A stretch of 12,673 nt of DNA from an uncultured Lachnospiraceae bacterium (GCA_900313745.1 OMSM01000158.1:1-12673), one strand, 5' to 3'; counted from the stretch's first letter, positions 1 to 7,986 are shown. Numbers and translations: made by a program. Notes: generated from the sequence alone by a model not told the origin.

Positions 1-29
1 CCCCCCATGCCGCGCTCACGGAACAGGGA

Positions 30-824
30 TCAGAGATCGTTTCTCAGCTGTTTCTTCATGCTGGCGATCTCGCTGTAGACCGCGTCATTGAGAACCTTGA
101 TATATGTTCCCTTCATCCCGGAGGAACGGGATTCAAGAACACCAGCTGATTCGAATTTCCTTAAGGCGTTCACAATCACCGAACGGGTAATACCCTCCTT
201 GTCGGCGATCTTGGATGCGACAAGGATGCCCTCCTTGCCGTTAAGCTCATCAAAGATGTGGACAATCGCTTCCATCTCCGAATAGCTCAGCGTGCTTATT
301 GCCGACTTGACCACGGCGATTTTCCTGTTTTCCTCCGCAGTCTCCTCAGTTACCGCCCGGAGCATCTCCAGGCTTACCACCGTTGTGCCGTACTCACACA
401 GAATTATGTCATCAATGTCGTACTGCTCGGCGTTCTTGTACATGAACACCGTTCCGAGCCTCTCCCCTGCGATCTCGATGGGAGAAATAATCGCATTGCA
501 GTCGATATCCTCCTCCAGCTCGAAACCAAGCGTCATCAGATTAACGTTTTCCTTTGTGGAAAGAATTGCCAGAAGCCGTTCATTGAGGTTAAGGTCAATA
601 AAAGTCCCGATTTTTCCGGTGACCATCTCCCCCAGCGCCGGTATCTCGGGGTTCCTTCCGACACCAAGCACCTTTCCCTTTCTGGATATAATAAGAATAT
701 TCGATTTCATTATATCCGAAAGCACAGTGCAGATATCGTTGAACACTACCTTTCCGGTACTGTTATTATGTAGGAGCTTGCCGATCTTCCGGGTCTTATC
801 CAATAAGATCACATTATTGTTCAT
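30..824 (-). CDS. codY: GTP- and branched-chain amino acid-sensing transcriptional regulator CodY
   Basis: This encodes CodY, the global nutrient regulator of Firmicutes. It is a cytoplasmic dimer that binds DNA when charged with isoleucine, leucine or valine and, in several species, GTP. The 264-aa product is close to the usual ~260 aa. Residues ~8-150 form the N-terminal GAF effector domain (TRKIGKLL start, ERLGTVFMYK, CEYGTTVVSLEMLR). After a linker helix, residues ~200-245 form the winged HTH, with the near-invariant GITRSVIVNALRKFESAGV and GMKGTYIKVLN segments. I chose the ATG at 822-824 because a GGGAGG sequence lies just upstream and the product starts where known CodY proteins start. 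An upstream in-frame GTG at 888-890 would add 22 residues but has no Shine-Dalgarno sequence. The gene lies downstream of topA. Only 29 nt follow its stop before the window edge. Confidence 0.97.
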   Translation of the reverse strand: MNNNVILLDKTRKIGKLLHNNSTGKVVFNDICTVLSDIMKSNILIISRKGKVLGVGRNPEIPALGEMVTGKIGTFIDLNLNERLLAILSTKENVNLMTLGFELEEDIDCNAIISPIEIAGERLGTVFMYKNAEQYDIDDIILCEYGTTVVSLEMLRAVTEETAEENRKIAVVKSAISTLSYSEMEAIVHIFDELNGKEGILVASKIADKEGITRSVIVNALRKFESAGVLESRSSGMKGTYIKVLNDAVYSEIASMKKQLRNDL

Positions 825-938
825 CCGTCCTCCCGGGACAGCGTCCCTTATTCTGGGGGATGCAGCAGAATCAGCCCGAGGCTGCTCCACGCAAGTGTTA
901 TCGCCGCAAATCCGGATACACCAGATTTACAAAACAGA

Positions 939-968
939 CTGCCGTCCGCTCCTTGAAGTAAACGGCAG
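939..968 (-). other. Hairpin in the codY leader (attenuator- or terminator-like)
   Basis: A 7-bp perfect stem (CTGCCGT/ACGGCAG) encloses a 16-nt loop. On the minus strand it is followed by TCTGTTTTG, a short and imperfect T-run. It lies between topA and codY, about 115 nt before the codY start. It could be a weak terminator for topA or an attenuator in the codY leader. The stem is short and the loop long, so function is uncertain. Confidence 0.35.
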
Positions 969-1027
969 CCTGCAATCATTAGTTTTACTTACTCTAAATT
1001 GATCTATTGCGTACTCTTACTTATTTA

Positions 1028-1056
1028 TATATATCATAGAGAAGAGGGAATCGCAA
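1028..1056 (-). promoter_or_regulatory. Candidate sigma-A promoter of codY
   Basis: On the minus strand a TTGCGA -35 (1051-1056) is followed after 17 nt by a TATATA -10 (1028-1033), with a TG one base upstream of the -10 (extended -10). The start site would be near 1021, giving a leader of about 200 nt. A small inverted repeat, GCACA-N3-TGTGC (1069-1081), lies just upstream of the -35. The local sequence is AT-rich, so a chance match is possible. Confidence 0.45.
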
Positions 1057-1116
1057 CAAAATATTCTTGCACATATTGTGCGCTCCGCCATCTTCCGCCG
1101 TCCCTTTTGCAGGTCT

Positions 1117-3219
1117 CTACTCGTCCCTGTCCTCCACGTAACCGCATTCCTGGTCCATACAGACTAGTTTTCTGCCCTTTTCCAGCATCATGCCTCCGCA
1201 CTGGGGGCACTTCTTCGCGGACGGCTTCTGCCAGGACATGAAATCACACTCCGGATTCCCAGCGCATCCATAATAACGGCGGCCTTTTCTGGTCTTTTTC
1301 ACCACAATGTCCCTGCCGCACTTCGGGCACGCGACACCGATGCTCTCGTAATAAGGAAGTGTGTTCCTGCACTCCGGGAATCCGGGGCAGGCCAGGAATT
1401 TACCGTGCTGGCCGTATTTGATGACCATCTTCCTTCCGCAGTTTTCGCAGACTACGTCCGTCTCTTCGTCGGCAAGCCTGACCTCCGCGAGTTCCTTTTC
1501 CGCCTTTTTCACTGCGGAGTCAAGGTCCGGATAGAAGTTTTCAATCACCGTCTTCCATTTCACGCTGCCCTCGGCAACGCCGTCAAGAAGGCTCTCCAGA
1601 TTCGCCGTAAAATTTAGATCAACTATTGTCGGGAAGGCGTTCTTCATCATGTTGTTGACTACTTCGCCCAGTTCCGTCAGGTAGAGATTCTTGTCCTCCT
1701 TGACGATATATCGTCTGGCCAGAATAGTCGTGATCGTAGGTGCATAAGTAGACGGACGGCCTATTCCCTGCTCTTCCATCGCCCTGACGAGAGTCGCCTC
1801 GGTGTAATGCGGCGCGCTCTGGGTGAAGTGCTGGTCAAAATGCAGGTCAAGGAAACGGAGCTCATCCCCCTCCTCGGGAATACGGCCAAGGGATACGAAG
1901 CCTGCAGCCTCCGGATCCTCCTCATCGCTGTAAACCGCAAGGAAGCCGTCAAAAACCGGCTTTGAAGCGCTTAAGGTAAAAATATGCTCCTCTTTAATTC
2001 CCTTCGCTGCGATCCTGATCTGTGTGCTCATGGAGCGGGCGGGAGCCATCCGGCTTGCGGCAAACCGCCTCCAGATCAGCTGGTACAGCCTGTACTGATC
2101 CCTGGTCAGAGAGTCCTTGATCTCCGCGGGCGTGCGGGTTATATCCGTGGGGCGGATCGCCTCATGGGCATCCTGGATCTTCTTGCCTGATTTTGCCGCG
2201 GTATTCGGCTCGTGCAGGTACTCGTTACCGTACTTCTCGCTGATATAAGCCGCCGCGGAGGCCTCCGCCTCATCGGAGACCCTGGTGCTGTCCGTCCTGA
2301 GATAGGTGATGATACCGATAGTGCCTGAGCCTTTGATATCCACGCCCTCGTAGAGCTGCTGGGCAATACGCATGGTCTTCTGCGTGGAGAAATTCAGCGT
2401 GCTGCTGGCCTCCTGCTGCAGGGTGGAGGTGGTGAACGGCAGCGGCGAGCGGCGGATACGCTCACTGGTCTTCACGCTGTCCACGCGGTAGACCGCACCG
2501 TCGAGGTCCCGCGCAATGCTTCCCGCTTCCTCCTCCGTGCGGATCTCCGCCTTCTTTCCCTGCTTCTTAAGGCCGTAATAATGTGCCGTAAGAGGCTTTT
2601 TGTCCCCGGGTGCGGAGAGCTCCGCGTCCATGGTCCAGTACTCCTCGGGAATAAACGCGTTGATCTCGTCCTCGCGGTCGCCGATCATGCGGAGCGCGAC
2701 GGACTGTACACGGCCGGCGGACAGCCCCCTCTTCACCTTCGCCCAGAGCAGCGGCGAGATACGGTATCCCACCATGCGGTCAAGCACGCGCCTTGCCTGC
2801 TGGGCATCCACCAGGTTCATATCGATCTCCCTGGGATGCCTGAGAGATTCCTTCACCGCCGACTTTGTGATTTCATTGAATGTAATCCTGGACGTCCGTC
2901 CCGCGTTCTCCTCCCGGTCCAGTCCGAGAGCCGCCGAAAGATGCCAGGAAATAGCCTCTCCCTCGCGGTCAGGGTCGGTGGCGAGATAGATCTTGTCCGC
3001 TTTCTTCGCCAGCTTTCTAAGGGATGCCAGAAGTTCTCCCTTTCCCCGGATCGTTATGTACTTCGGCTCGTAGTCATTCTCCAGATCGATCCCCATCTGG
3101 CTCTTCGGGAGATCGCGCACGTGGCCGTTGCTGGCCGCGACCTCATAATTGGAACCGAGAAACTTCTTGATTGTCTTCACCTTCGCAGGCGACTCAACGA
3201 TTACCAGACACTTTGCCAT
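1117..3219 (-). CDS. topA: Type IA DNA topoisomerase I
   Basis: This encodes TopA, which relaxes negatively supercoiled DNA by Mg-dependent cleavage of one strand through a 5'-phosphotyrosine. The 700-aa length is typical (about 690 in Bacillus). The Toprim domain (residues ~1-140) carries VIVESPAKVKTIKKFLG with E9 and the DPDREG acidic motif (82-87). The cleavage domain follows, with the active-site tyrosine at about 306 in ITYLRTDST and the conserved GRPSTYAPT (488-496). Three C-terminal Cys4 zinc ribbons are visible: C591/C594/C611/C617, C631/C634/C652/C658 and C671/C674/C687/C692. The start is the ATG of MAKCLVIVESPAKV, where family members begin. An open frame extends 45 residues further upstream but is not conserved-looking. 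The Shine-Dalgarno sequence at this ATG is weak (GGA about 5 nt upstream). A candidate promoter lies in the 144-bp gap after hemZ. Confidence 0.97.
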   Translation of the reverse strand: MAKCLVIVESPAKVKTIKKFLGSNYEVAASNGHVRDLPKSQMGIDLENDYEPKYITIRGKGELLASLRKLAKKADKIYLATDPDREGEAISWHLSAALGLDREENAGRTSRITFNEITKSAVKESLRHPREIDMNLVDAQQARRVLDRMVGYRISPLLWAKVKRGLSAGRVQSVALRMIGDREDEINAFIPEEYWTMDAELSAPGDKKPLTAHYYGLKKQGKKAEIRTEEEAGSIARDLDGAVYRVDSVKTSERIRRSPLPFTTSTLQQEASSTLNFSTQKTMRIAQQLYEGVDIKGSGTIGIITYLRTDSTRVSDEAEASAAAYISEKYGNEYLHEPNTAAKSGKKIQDAHEAIRPTDITRTPAEIKDSLTRDQYRLYQLIWRRFAASRMAPARSMSTQIRIAAKGIKEEHIFTLSASKPVFDGFLAVYSDEEDPEAAGFVSLGRIPEEGDELRFLDLHFDQHFTQSAPHYTEATLVRAMEEQGIGRPSTYAPTITTILARRYIVKEDKNLYLTELGEVVNNMMKNAFPTIVDLNFTANLESLLDGVAEGSVKWKTVIENFYPDLDSAVKKAEKELAEVRLADEETDVVCENCGRKMVIKYGQHGKFLACPGFPECRNTLPYYESIGVACPKCGRDIVVKKTRKGRRYYGCAGNPECDFMSWQKPSAKKCPQCGGMMLEKGRKLVCMDQECGYVEDRDE

Positions 3220-3325
3220 TGTGATCCAAATACCCCGCCTTGATTCACCGCGGGAAATCTCCTTCTTCTCATCTCTCCTTGGCCGGGGCTGCGCCGCCTC
3301 TTTGGCGTGCCCATAGCGGATAGAA

Positions 3326-3354
3326 ATATAACGCAAAACCGGTGCGTCTTGCAA
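3326..3354 (-). promoter_or_regulatory. Candidate sigma-A promoter of topA
   Basis: On the minus strand a TTGCAA -35 (3349-3354) is followed after 17 nt by a TTATAT -10 (3326-3331), in the gap between the hemZ stop and topA. The leader would be about 100 nt. A 5-bp inverted repeat (ACGCA/TGCGT, 3331-3347) fills the spacer. No convincing terminator lies between hemZ and topA, so read-through from hemZ remains possible. Confidence 0.5.
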
Positions 3355-3363
3355 CCCCTGTTT

Positions 3364-4815
3364 TCAGGTCCCGAACAGGCGCTCCTTCCTCCGGCACATC
3401 TCGTCTATGTTCTCCAGATAGGACTTCAGGTCCTTGTTGTTCTCCGCCCGCTCAATCCTGTTCTCATCCGGGAAGACCGCCTTGGATATCGCACCTGCCC
3501 CAAGGGCGGCGATGGATTCGACCTCCTCCATGATAAGGATGTTGTAAATCCCGTATTTTCCCTCCGACGCGTAGCCGACATTCTCGAAATTCCCGGACAT
3601 GTTCTTCTGACGATAGAGATAATACGGGACGAGGCCCATCTCCGCGGCTCCCTCCGCCGCGATTCTCATGGTCGAGTCCGTATTGCTGATGCTCCCCGCG
3701 CCGTTTTCCACTATCCATTCCAGCATTTTCGAACCGCGCTTCAGCGCGAGGGAGTGGACTGTCAGATCGTCAGGCCTCATCTTCCCGATCTCCGAGATGG
3801 TCCTTGACACCTCCTTCTCCCCCTCTCCGGGAAGACCGAGAATGATGTCCATGTTGATGTTGTCGAAACCGGTCTCCCTGGCAAGGGAATACGCCCTGCG
3901 CACCGCTTCCGTATCATGTCTGCGTCCGATAAGCTTAAGCGTTTCGTCATTCATGGTCTGCGGGTTGACGCTGATCCGGCCGACGCCACCATCACGCAGC
4001 GCCAGGAGTTTTTCCTTCGTGATGCTGTCCGGCCTTCCCGCCTCTACGGTGAACTCCTTCACCCTGTCAAACGGGAAATATTTCCTCACCGCTCCGATGA
4101 GGCGCGCAAGCTGCGAGGGGCTGAGCGTTGTCGGAGTCCCCCCGCCGATATAAACCGTGTCCGGATACCTTCCCGCAAAGAGCGAAGCGGTACAGGCCAT
4201 CTCCCTCTCCAGGGCGTCCAGGTACTCGTCCACCCTGTCCTGCCAGGCTGCGAGCGGATAGGAGGTAAACGAGCAGTAGAGGCAGGTTGTCGGGCAGAAC
4301 GGAATGCCGATATAGAGGCTGTAGCCGCTCCTGCCGTCGATCCCGGAGAGGATCTCCCTCTCTCGCCCGGCAATGTCCGCAGCGAGAAATGCCTTCTCCC
4401 TGCTGACCTTGTGCTCGTTCATAAGGAGCTCCGCGGCCTCTGCCTTCGACATGCCTTCCCCGAGGGCGTTCATCGCGAGCTTCGTCGGGCGTATGCCGAT
4501 CAGCTCCCCCCAGGGCAGTGTCCGCCCGGTGATCTCCGAAAGCTTCGCGTAAAGCATGTGCTTCACCGCATCACGCAGCACCCTGCTCTTCTCTGCGAAG
4601 GACACACCGTCAGGGGCTTCTGCCTCCCCGCTGACTCCGCAGGCAAAACTCATCCTCAGCTGTTTCTCGCCAAAACTGACCCTGAGAAAAGGTTCTCCCT
4701 GATCAGGGGAGTACTGGGACTCCAGAACGACCTTTACTTCCTCTCCGGGGAAAAACTCCCTGACGAGGGCATGAATCTCATACCGGTATAAATCCTTGTC
4801 GGCAGCTGCTATCAT
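3364..4815 (-). CDS. hemZ: HemZ-family radical SAM protein (putative oxygen-independent coproporphyrinogen III dehydrogenase)
   Basis: This is a radical SAM enzyme of the HemN/HemZ group. Such enzymes use a 4Fe-4S cluster and S-adenosylmethionine; HemN-type members decarboxylate coproporphyrinogen III to protoporphyrinogen IX without oxygen. The product is 483 aa. An N-terminal region of about 165 residues, typical of HemZ rather than HemN/HemW, precedes the radical SAM core. The core has IPFCPTTCLYC with the CxxxCxxC cluster ligands at about C174, C178 and C181, then GGGTPT (~224-229). The IRPTKLAMNALGEGMS segment fits HemZ. I prefer the ATG at 4813-4815 because a GGGGGAG sequence lies about 8 nt upstream. 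A GTG three codons earlier would overlap the preceding stop but has no spacing for a Shine-Dalgarno sequence. The gene starts 5 nt after the hydrolase stop, so the two are almost certainly cotranscribed. No other haem gene is in the window, so the true substrate is unproven. Confidence 0.9.
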   Translation of the reverse strand: MIAAADKDLYRYEIHALVREFFPGEEVKVVLESQYSPDQGEPFLRVSFGEKQLRMSFACGVSGEAEAPDGVSFAEKSRVLRDAVKHMLYAKLSEITGRTLPWGELIGIRPTKLAMNALGEGMSKAEAAELLMNEHKVSREKAFLAADIAGREREILSGIDGRSGYSLYIGIPFCPTTCLYCSFTSYPLAAWQDRVDEYLDALEREMACTASLFAGRYPDTVYIGGGTPTTLSPSQLARLIGAVRKYFPFDRVKEFTVEAGRPDSITKEKLLALRDGGVGRISVNPQTMNDETLKLIGRRHDTEAVRRAYSLARETGFDNINMDIILGLPGEGEKEVSRTISEIGKMRPDDLTVHSLALKRGSKMLEWIVENGAGSISNTDSTMRIAAEGAAEMGLVPYYLYRQKNMSGNFENVGYASEGKYGIYNILIMEEVESIAALGAGAISKAVFPDENRIERAENNKDLKSYLENIDEMCRRKERLFGT

Positions 4816-4820
4816 GTTCG

Positions 4821-5471
4821 TCACTCCCCCCGGTCCATTCCGCTCAGATAAGGATTGTATTTCTTCTCGTCCCCGATCGTAGTCGTCTCCATGTGGCCCG
4901 GAAGGACCGAAGTATTGTCGGGGAGCATTGCAAGCCTTCTCAGGGAGCGCATCATCGCACCCATGGAGGATGTAGGCATGTCCGTCCGGCCGATGGATTC
5001 GCAGAACAGGGTGTCCCCGCTCAGCAGCACCGGCTTCTCCCCGTCTATGAAATAACTGGTGCTTCCCGCGGTATGACCGGGGGTTGCGATCGTCATAAAC
5101 CTGATTCCCGCCTCCTCAAAAACTTCCCCGTCCGCAAGATAGCGATCCGCTTTCAGCGTGACGGAATGGCCGAAGGACAATGAAAGGTTCTCCGCCGGAT
5201 CAAGAAGCAGTTCTCTCTCCGCCTCCGGGGCTGCGACATACGTGCCGGTCGCCTCCTTCAGCGCCTTAACTCCGTAGATGTGGTCAAAATGGCCGTGGGT
5301 CAGGAGGACCGCGCTGACCTTCAGTCCCTGTCCCTTAAGGTGTTCCGCGATCTCCGCTCCCTGGTCTCCGGGATCTACGACGACAGCCTGTGTGCTGTCC
5401 TCAAGATGCAGAACATAACAGTTGGTCGGCAGCATGCCCACAGAGAGCTGCTCTATGAGTAGTTTTCCCAT
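4821..5471 (-). CDS. Metallo-beta-lactamase-fold hydrolase (glyoxalase II-like)
   Basis: This is a 216-aa cytoplasmic hydrolase of the small metallo-beta-lactamase superfamily, close to the YqgX/YcbL glyoxalase II-like group (about 200-215 aa). The metal site is complete: HGHFDH at residues 59-64, H133 in TPGHTAGS, D153 in LLSGDTLF and H193 in LPGHMETT. An N-terminal MLPTNCYVL segment is also characteristic. Thioester hydrolysis, such as of S-lactoylglutathione analogues, is the family's best-known activity, but the substrate here cannot be read from sequence. I chose the ATG at 5469-5471 because of GGAAAGGA just upstream and agreement with family N-termini. An ATG 11 codons earlier has no Shine-Dalgarno sequence and lies in a hairpin. 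It precedes hemZ with a 5-nt gap. It has no obvious promoter of its own, so expression may depend on read-through past the relA terminator or on a non-canonical promoter. Confidence 0.92.
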   Translation of the reverse strand: MGKLLIEQLSVGMLPTNCYVLHLEDSTQAVVVDPGDQGAEIAEHLKGQGLKVSAVLLTHGHFDHIYGVKALKEATGTYVAAPEAERELLLDPAENLSLSFGHSVTLKADRYLADGEVFEEAGIRFMTIATPGHTAGSTSYFIDGEKPVLLSGDTLFCESIGRTDMPTSSMGAMMRSLRRLAMLPDNTSVLPGHMETTTIGDEKKYNPYLSGMDRGE

Positions 5472-5496
5472 ATCGTCCTTTCCGTACGCTTTGGTT

Positions 5497-5523
5497 AGAG
5501 CCATGCCGGCAGCGCATGGCTCT
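5497..5523 (-). other. Perfect 10-bp hairpin in the relA-hydrolase gap
   Basis: A 10-bp perfect inverted repeat (AGAGCCATGC/GCATGGCTCT) with a 7-nt loop lies just downstream of the relA terminator and about 25 nt before the hydrolase start. No T-run follows on the minus strand, so it does not look like a second intrinsic terminator. It could be an RNA stability or processing element, or a protein-binding palindrome. Confidence 0.45.
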
Positions 5524-5537
5524 TTGCTGTTGCGCGC

Positions 5538-5576
5538 AAAGAAGACGGCCGGCGGGATTCTTCCCCTCCGGCCGTC
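5538..5576 (-). terminator. Intrinsic terminator after relA
   Basis: The minus strand has a GC-rich 9-bp stem (GACGGCCGG/CCGGCCGTC), extended by three inner G-C pairs after one mismatch. It is followed by TTCTTT. It begins 17 bp past the relA stop. The T-run is short and interrupted, so termination may be partial, which would allow some expression of the downstream hydrolase and hemZ. Confidence 0.7.
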
Positions 5577-5593
5577 CGTAATGTCTCCGGCGT

Positions 5594-7948
5594 TTATCCC
5601 ATGGCCCGGGTGATGTCCATGACGCTGGGGATGGCACGGAGCTTGTCGATAACCTGTGTCAGTTCCGCTTTGCCGCTCACTCTGAAAATCACATTCATCG
5701 AGGCTTTTCCCTGGCGGTTTGCGTGCGTATTCAGACCGATGATGCTTATGCCCCTCTCCGTGAATACCCTGGAAACATCGTTGAGCAGGCCCCTGCGGTC
5801 CTCCGCGAATATCGATATCTCCGCCTCAAAGAAATCGTCTCCCCTTGTGTCGACTCCGTCTTCCCACTCCGCATCAATAAGCCTTGCCCGGTCGAACTCC
5901 GGCATGTTGACGATATTGACACAGTCCGTACGGTGGATGGATACACCTCTCCCCCTAGTGATGAAGCCCACGATCTCATCCCCGGGGACGGGGCTGCAGC
6001 ACTTGGAGAACCGAACGGCGACGTCGTGGATTCCCTTTACCACGATGGAGCTGTTCCCGCTGTGGTGGATGCGGGGCTTTGAAGCATTCTCCGCAACCTC
6101 GCGCATGACCTCCTCATCCGTGAGGTTCTTCTTATGGTCGGCGTCGTAGAGCTCCTGGAGCTTGTTTACCACCTGGCCTTCTTTTAACCCGCCGTGCCCG
6201 ATGGCCGCCATTACCGCATCCCAGTCACGGAAACCGTACTTGCGCATGACGATTTCCATATAGGCGGGCTGCGAGATTTCCGCGAGGTTCAGGCTGTGCG
6301 ACTTGCAGTAGGCGACGATCAGCTCCTTGCCGCGGACAATGTTTTCTTCCTTGAGTTCCTGCTTAAACCACTGGTTGATCTTGTTTCTGGTCTGGGGACT
6401 CTTGGCGATGTTCAGCCAGTCACGGCTCGGCCCACGGGAATTCTGGGATGTGATGATCTCGACCCTGTCGCCGTTCTGTATCTTATAGTCGATATTGACG
6501 AGTTTTCCGTCGACTCTGGCACCGATCATGTGGTTGCCCACCGCGGTATGCACGGCATAGGCAAAATCGACCGGGGTGGACCCCATGGGCAGTGTTTTCA
6601 CCTCGCCCCTGGGAGTGAAGCAGTAGACATCGTCGGAGAAGAGGTCCAGATTGCTTTTTAAGCCGTCCATGAACTGCTTGTTGTCCGGCATGTCCTGCTG
6701 CCACTCAAGGATCTGGCGCAGCCAGGTAAGCTTCTCCTCCTCCTGGGTATCCGCCTTCCTCCCGTTGCTCGTCTCCTTATACTTCCAGTGCGCCGCGATA
6801 CCATATTCCGCCTGGCGGTGCATCTCATAGGTCCGGATCTGGATTTCGAAGGGCTGGCCCGTCGTGCCGATCAGCGTCGTGTGCAGCGACCGGTAATTGT
6901 TCGGCTTGGGCATCGCGATATAGTCCTTGAACCGGCCGGGCATCGGTACGTACATCTCATGGATCACGCCCAGCGCAGCATAGCAGTCCTTCACCGAGTC
7001 CACGATAATTCGTACCGCAAAAAGATCATAGATCTGATCCAGGTTCTTCCCCTGATTCACCATCTTGCGGTAAATGCTGAAGAAGTGCTTAACGCGGCCG
7101 TCCACCTGGGCCTTGATCCCGGCGGACTCCATGTGCCTCCGCACTTCCTCCGCGATCTCCTGGACATAGTGCTCCCTCTCCAGTTTTCTCTGGGAGACCT
7201 TGTTCACGAGATCGTAATAGACGTCAGGCTTAAGATACTTAAGGGAGAGATCGTCAAGCTCGACCTTGATCCGGGAAATGCCCAGCCTTCCGGCGATGGG
7301 GGAATAGATGTCCAGAGTTTCCTGGGCTATCCTCTGCTGTTTCTCAGGGGGCATGTGGCCCAGGGTGCGCATGTTGTGGAGGCGATCCGCCAGCTTGATC
7401 AGAATGACGCGTATATCCTTGGCCATCGCAAGGAGCATCTTCCTCAGGTTCAGTGCCTGAACCTCGGACTGTTCGGGTGCGCGGTCGTGATAATTGGCAG
7501 AGAGCTCCAGTCCGGTCAGCTTGGTCACCCCATCCACCAGCAGGGCGACATCCGAGCCGAAAGCAGCCTCTATTTCCGCCTTCGTCAGTATGGTGTCCTC
7601 GACGACATCGTGAAGGAGGCCTGCGGTTATGGTCTCCTTGTCCATTTCAAGATCTGCGAGAATTATGGATACGTACAGCGGATGAATGATATAGGGCTCG
7701 CCGGACTTGCGCAGCTGGCCGCTGTGCGCGCCGTTGGCGACGGAAAACGCCTTCTCGATCATGGAGATATCATCCGAAGGATGGTATCTTCTCACGCGCT
7801 CAATCAAGTCCTGATAAAGAATATCAGGACTGACAAACTCAGCAATGGTTTCTATGCGCCCATCGTCGAACCCTATGCCCTTGCGCTCGGAAGCCAGCGG
7901 GAGTTCCCCGTCCGCCTGATCCGGGCGATCCAGTGCGCTGTTCTCCAT
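5594..7948 (-). CDS. relA: Bifunctional (p)ppGpp synthetase/hydrolase Rel
   Basis: This encodes the long Rel enzyme that makes (p)ppGpp from ATP and GDP/GTP during starvation and hydrolyses it otherwise. It is 784 aa, somewhat longer than Bacillus RelA (734), with an extra N-terminal stretch of about 40 residues. Domains in order: HD hydrolase with H75, H89 and the HD pair at 113-114 (LLHDVVEDT); synthetase with IYRKM (292-296), RFKD at 339-342, YIAMPKPNNYRSLHTT and EYGIAAHWKYKE; TGS (~440-500); a helical region; a zinc-finger-like segment with C650, C651, H672 and C676; and a C-terminal ACT domain (~710-784). The RxKD motif, rather than ExDD, together with the intact HD motif marks a bifunctional enzyme. 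The ATG at 7946-7948 has AAGGAT about 9-10 nt upstream. A near-perfect promoter and a CodY-box-like site lie directly upstream. The dtd gene that often follows rel in Bacilli is absent here. Confidence 0.97.
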   Translation of the reverse strand: MENSALDRPDQADGELPLASERKGIGFDDGRIETIAEFVSPDILYQDLIERVRRYHPSDDISMIEKAFSVANGAHSGQLRKSGEPYIIHPLYVSIILADLEMDKETITAGLLHDVVEDTILTKAEIEAAFGSDVALLVDGVTKLTGLELSANYHDRAPEQSEVQALNLRKMLLAMAKDIRVILIKLADRLHNMRTLGHMPPEKQQRIAQETLDIYSPIAGRLGISRIKVELDDLSLKYLKPDVYYDLVNKVSQRKLEREHYVQEIAEEVRRHMESAGIKAQVDGRVKHFFSIYRKMVNQGKNLDQIYDLFAVRIIVDSVKDCYAALGVIHEMYVPMPGRFKDYIAMPKPNNYRSLHTTLIGTTGQPFEIQIRTYEMHRQAEYGIAAHWKYKETSNGRKADTQEEEKLTWLRQILEWQQDMPDNKQFMDGLKSNLDLFSDDVYCFTPRGEVKTLPMGSTPVDFAYAVHTAVGNHMIGARVDGKLVNIDYKIQNGDRVEIITSQNSRGPSRDWLNIAKSPQTRNKINQWFKQELKEENIVRGKELIVAYCKSHSLNLAEISQPAYMEIVMRKYGFRDWDAVMAAIGHGGLKEGQVVNKLQELYDADHKKNLTDEEVMREVAENASKPRIHHSGNSSIVVKGIHDVAVRFSKCCSPVPGDEIVGFITRGRGVSIHRTDCVNIVNMPEFDRARLIDAEWEDGVDTRGDDFFEAEISIFAEDRRGLLNDVSRVFTERGISIIGLNTHANRQGKASMNVIFRVSGKAELTQVIDKLRAIPSVMDITRAMG

Positions 7949-7971
7949 AGAAATGACATCCTTATTAATTG

Positions 7972-7986
7972 AGTGTTAAGAAAATT
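7972..7986 (-). promoter_or_regulatory. Putative CodY box at the relA transcription start
   Basis: The plus-strand sequence AGTGTTAAGAAAATT matches the palindromic CodY consensus AATTTTCWGAAAATT at 12 of 15 positions; one half-site is perfect and the other has three mismatches. It begins about 9 nt downstream of the relA -10 box, over the expected start site, a position where a bound CodY would block transcription. Function is inferred from sequence only. Confidence 0.5.

Noticed and set aside
825..890. 22-residue N-terminal extension of CodY from a GTG at 890
   Set aside because: The GTG lacks a Shine-Dalgarno sequence, the extension is not like CodY, and the ATG at 824 has GGGAGG upstream and the family's usual start.
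3331..3347. ACGCA-N7-TGCGT hairpin after hemZ as a terminator
   Set aside because: The stem is only 5 bp and is not followed by a proper T-run; it lies in the spacer of the candidate topA promoter.
3916..4791. Plus-strand ORF of 291 aa opposite hemZ
   Set aside because: It is antisense to hemZ, which has clear radical SAM motifs; the plus-strand translation has no recognisable features or ribosome-binding site.
5530..5539. TTGCGCGCAA palindrome near the relA terminator
   Set aside because: It is a short 10-bp palindrome with no repeat elsewhere in the window; this is expected by chance in GC-rich sequence.
6788..7972. Plus-strand ORF of 394 aa opposite relA
   Set aside because: It is a long open frame antisense to a clearly conserved Rel protein, with no recognisable motif and explained by the codon bias of relA on the other strand.
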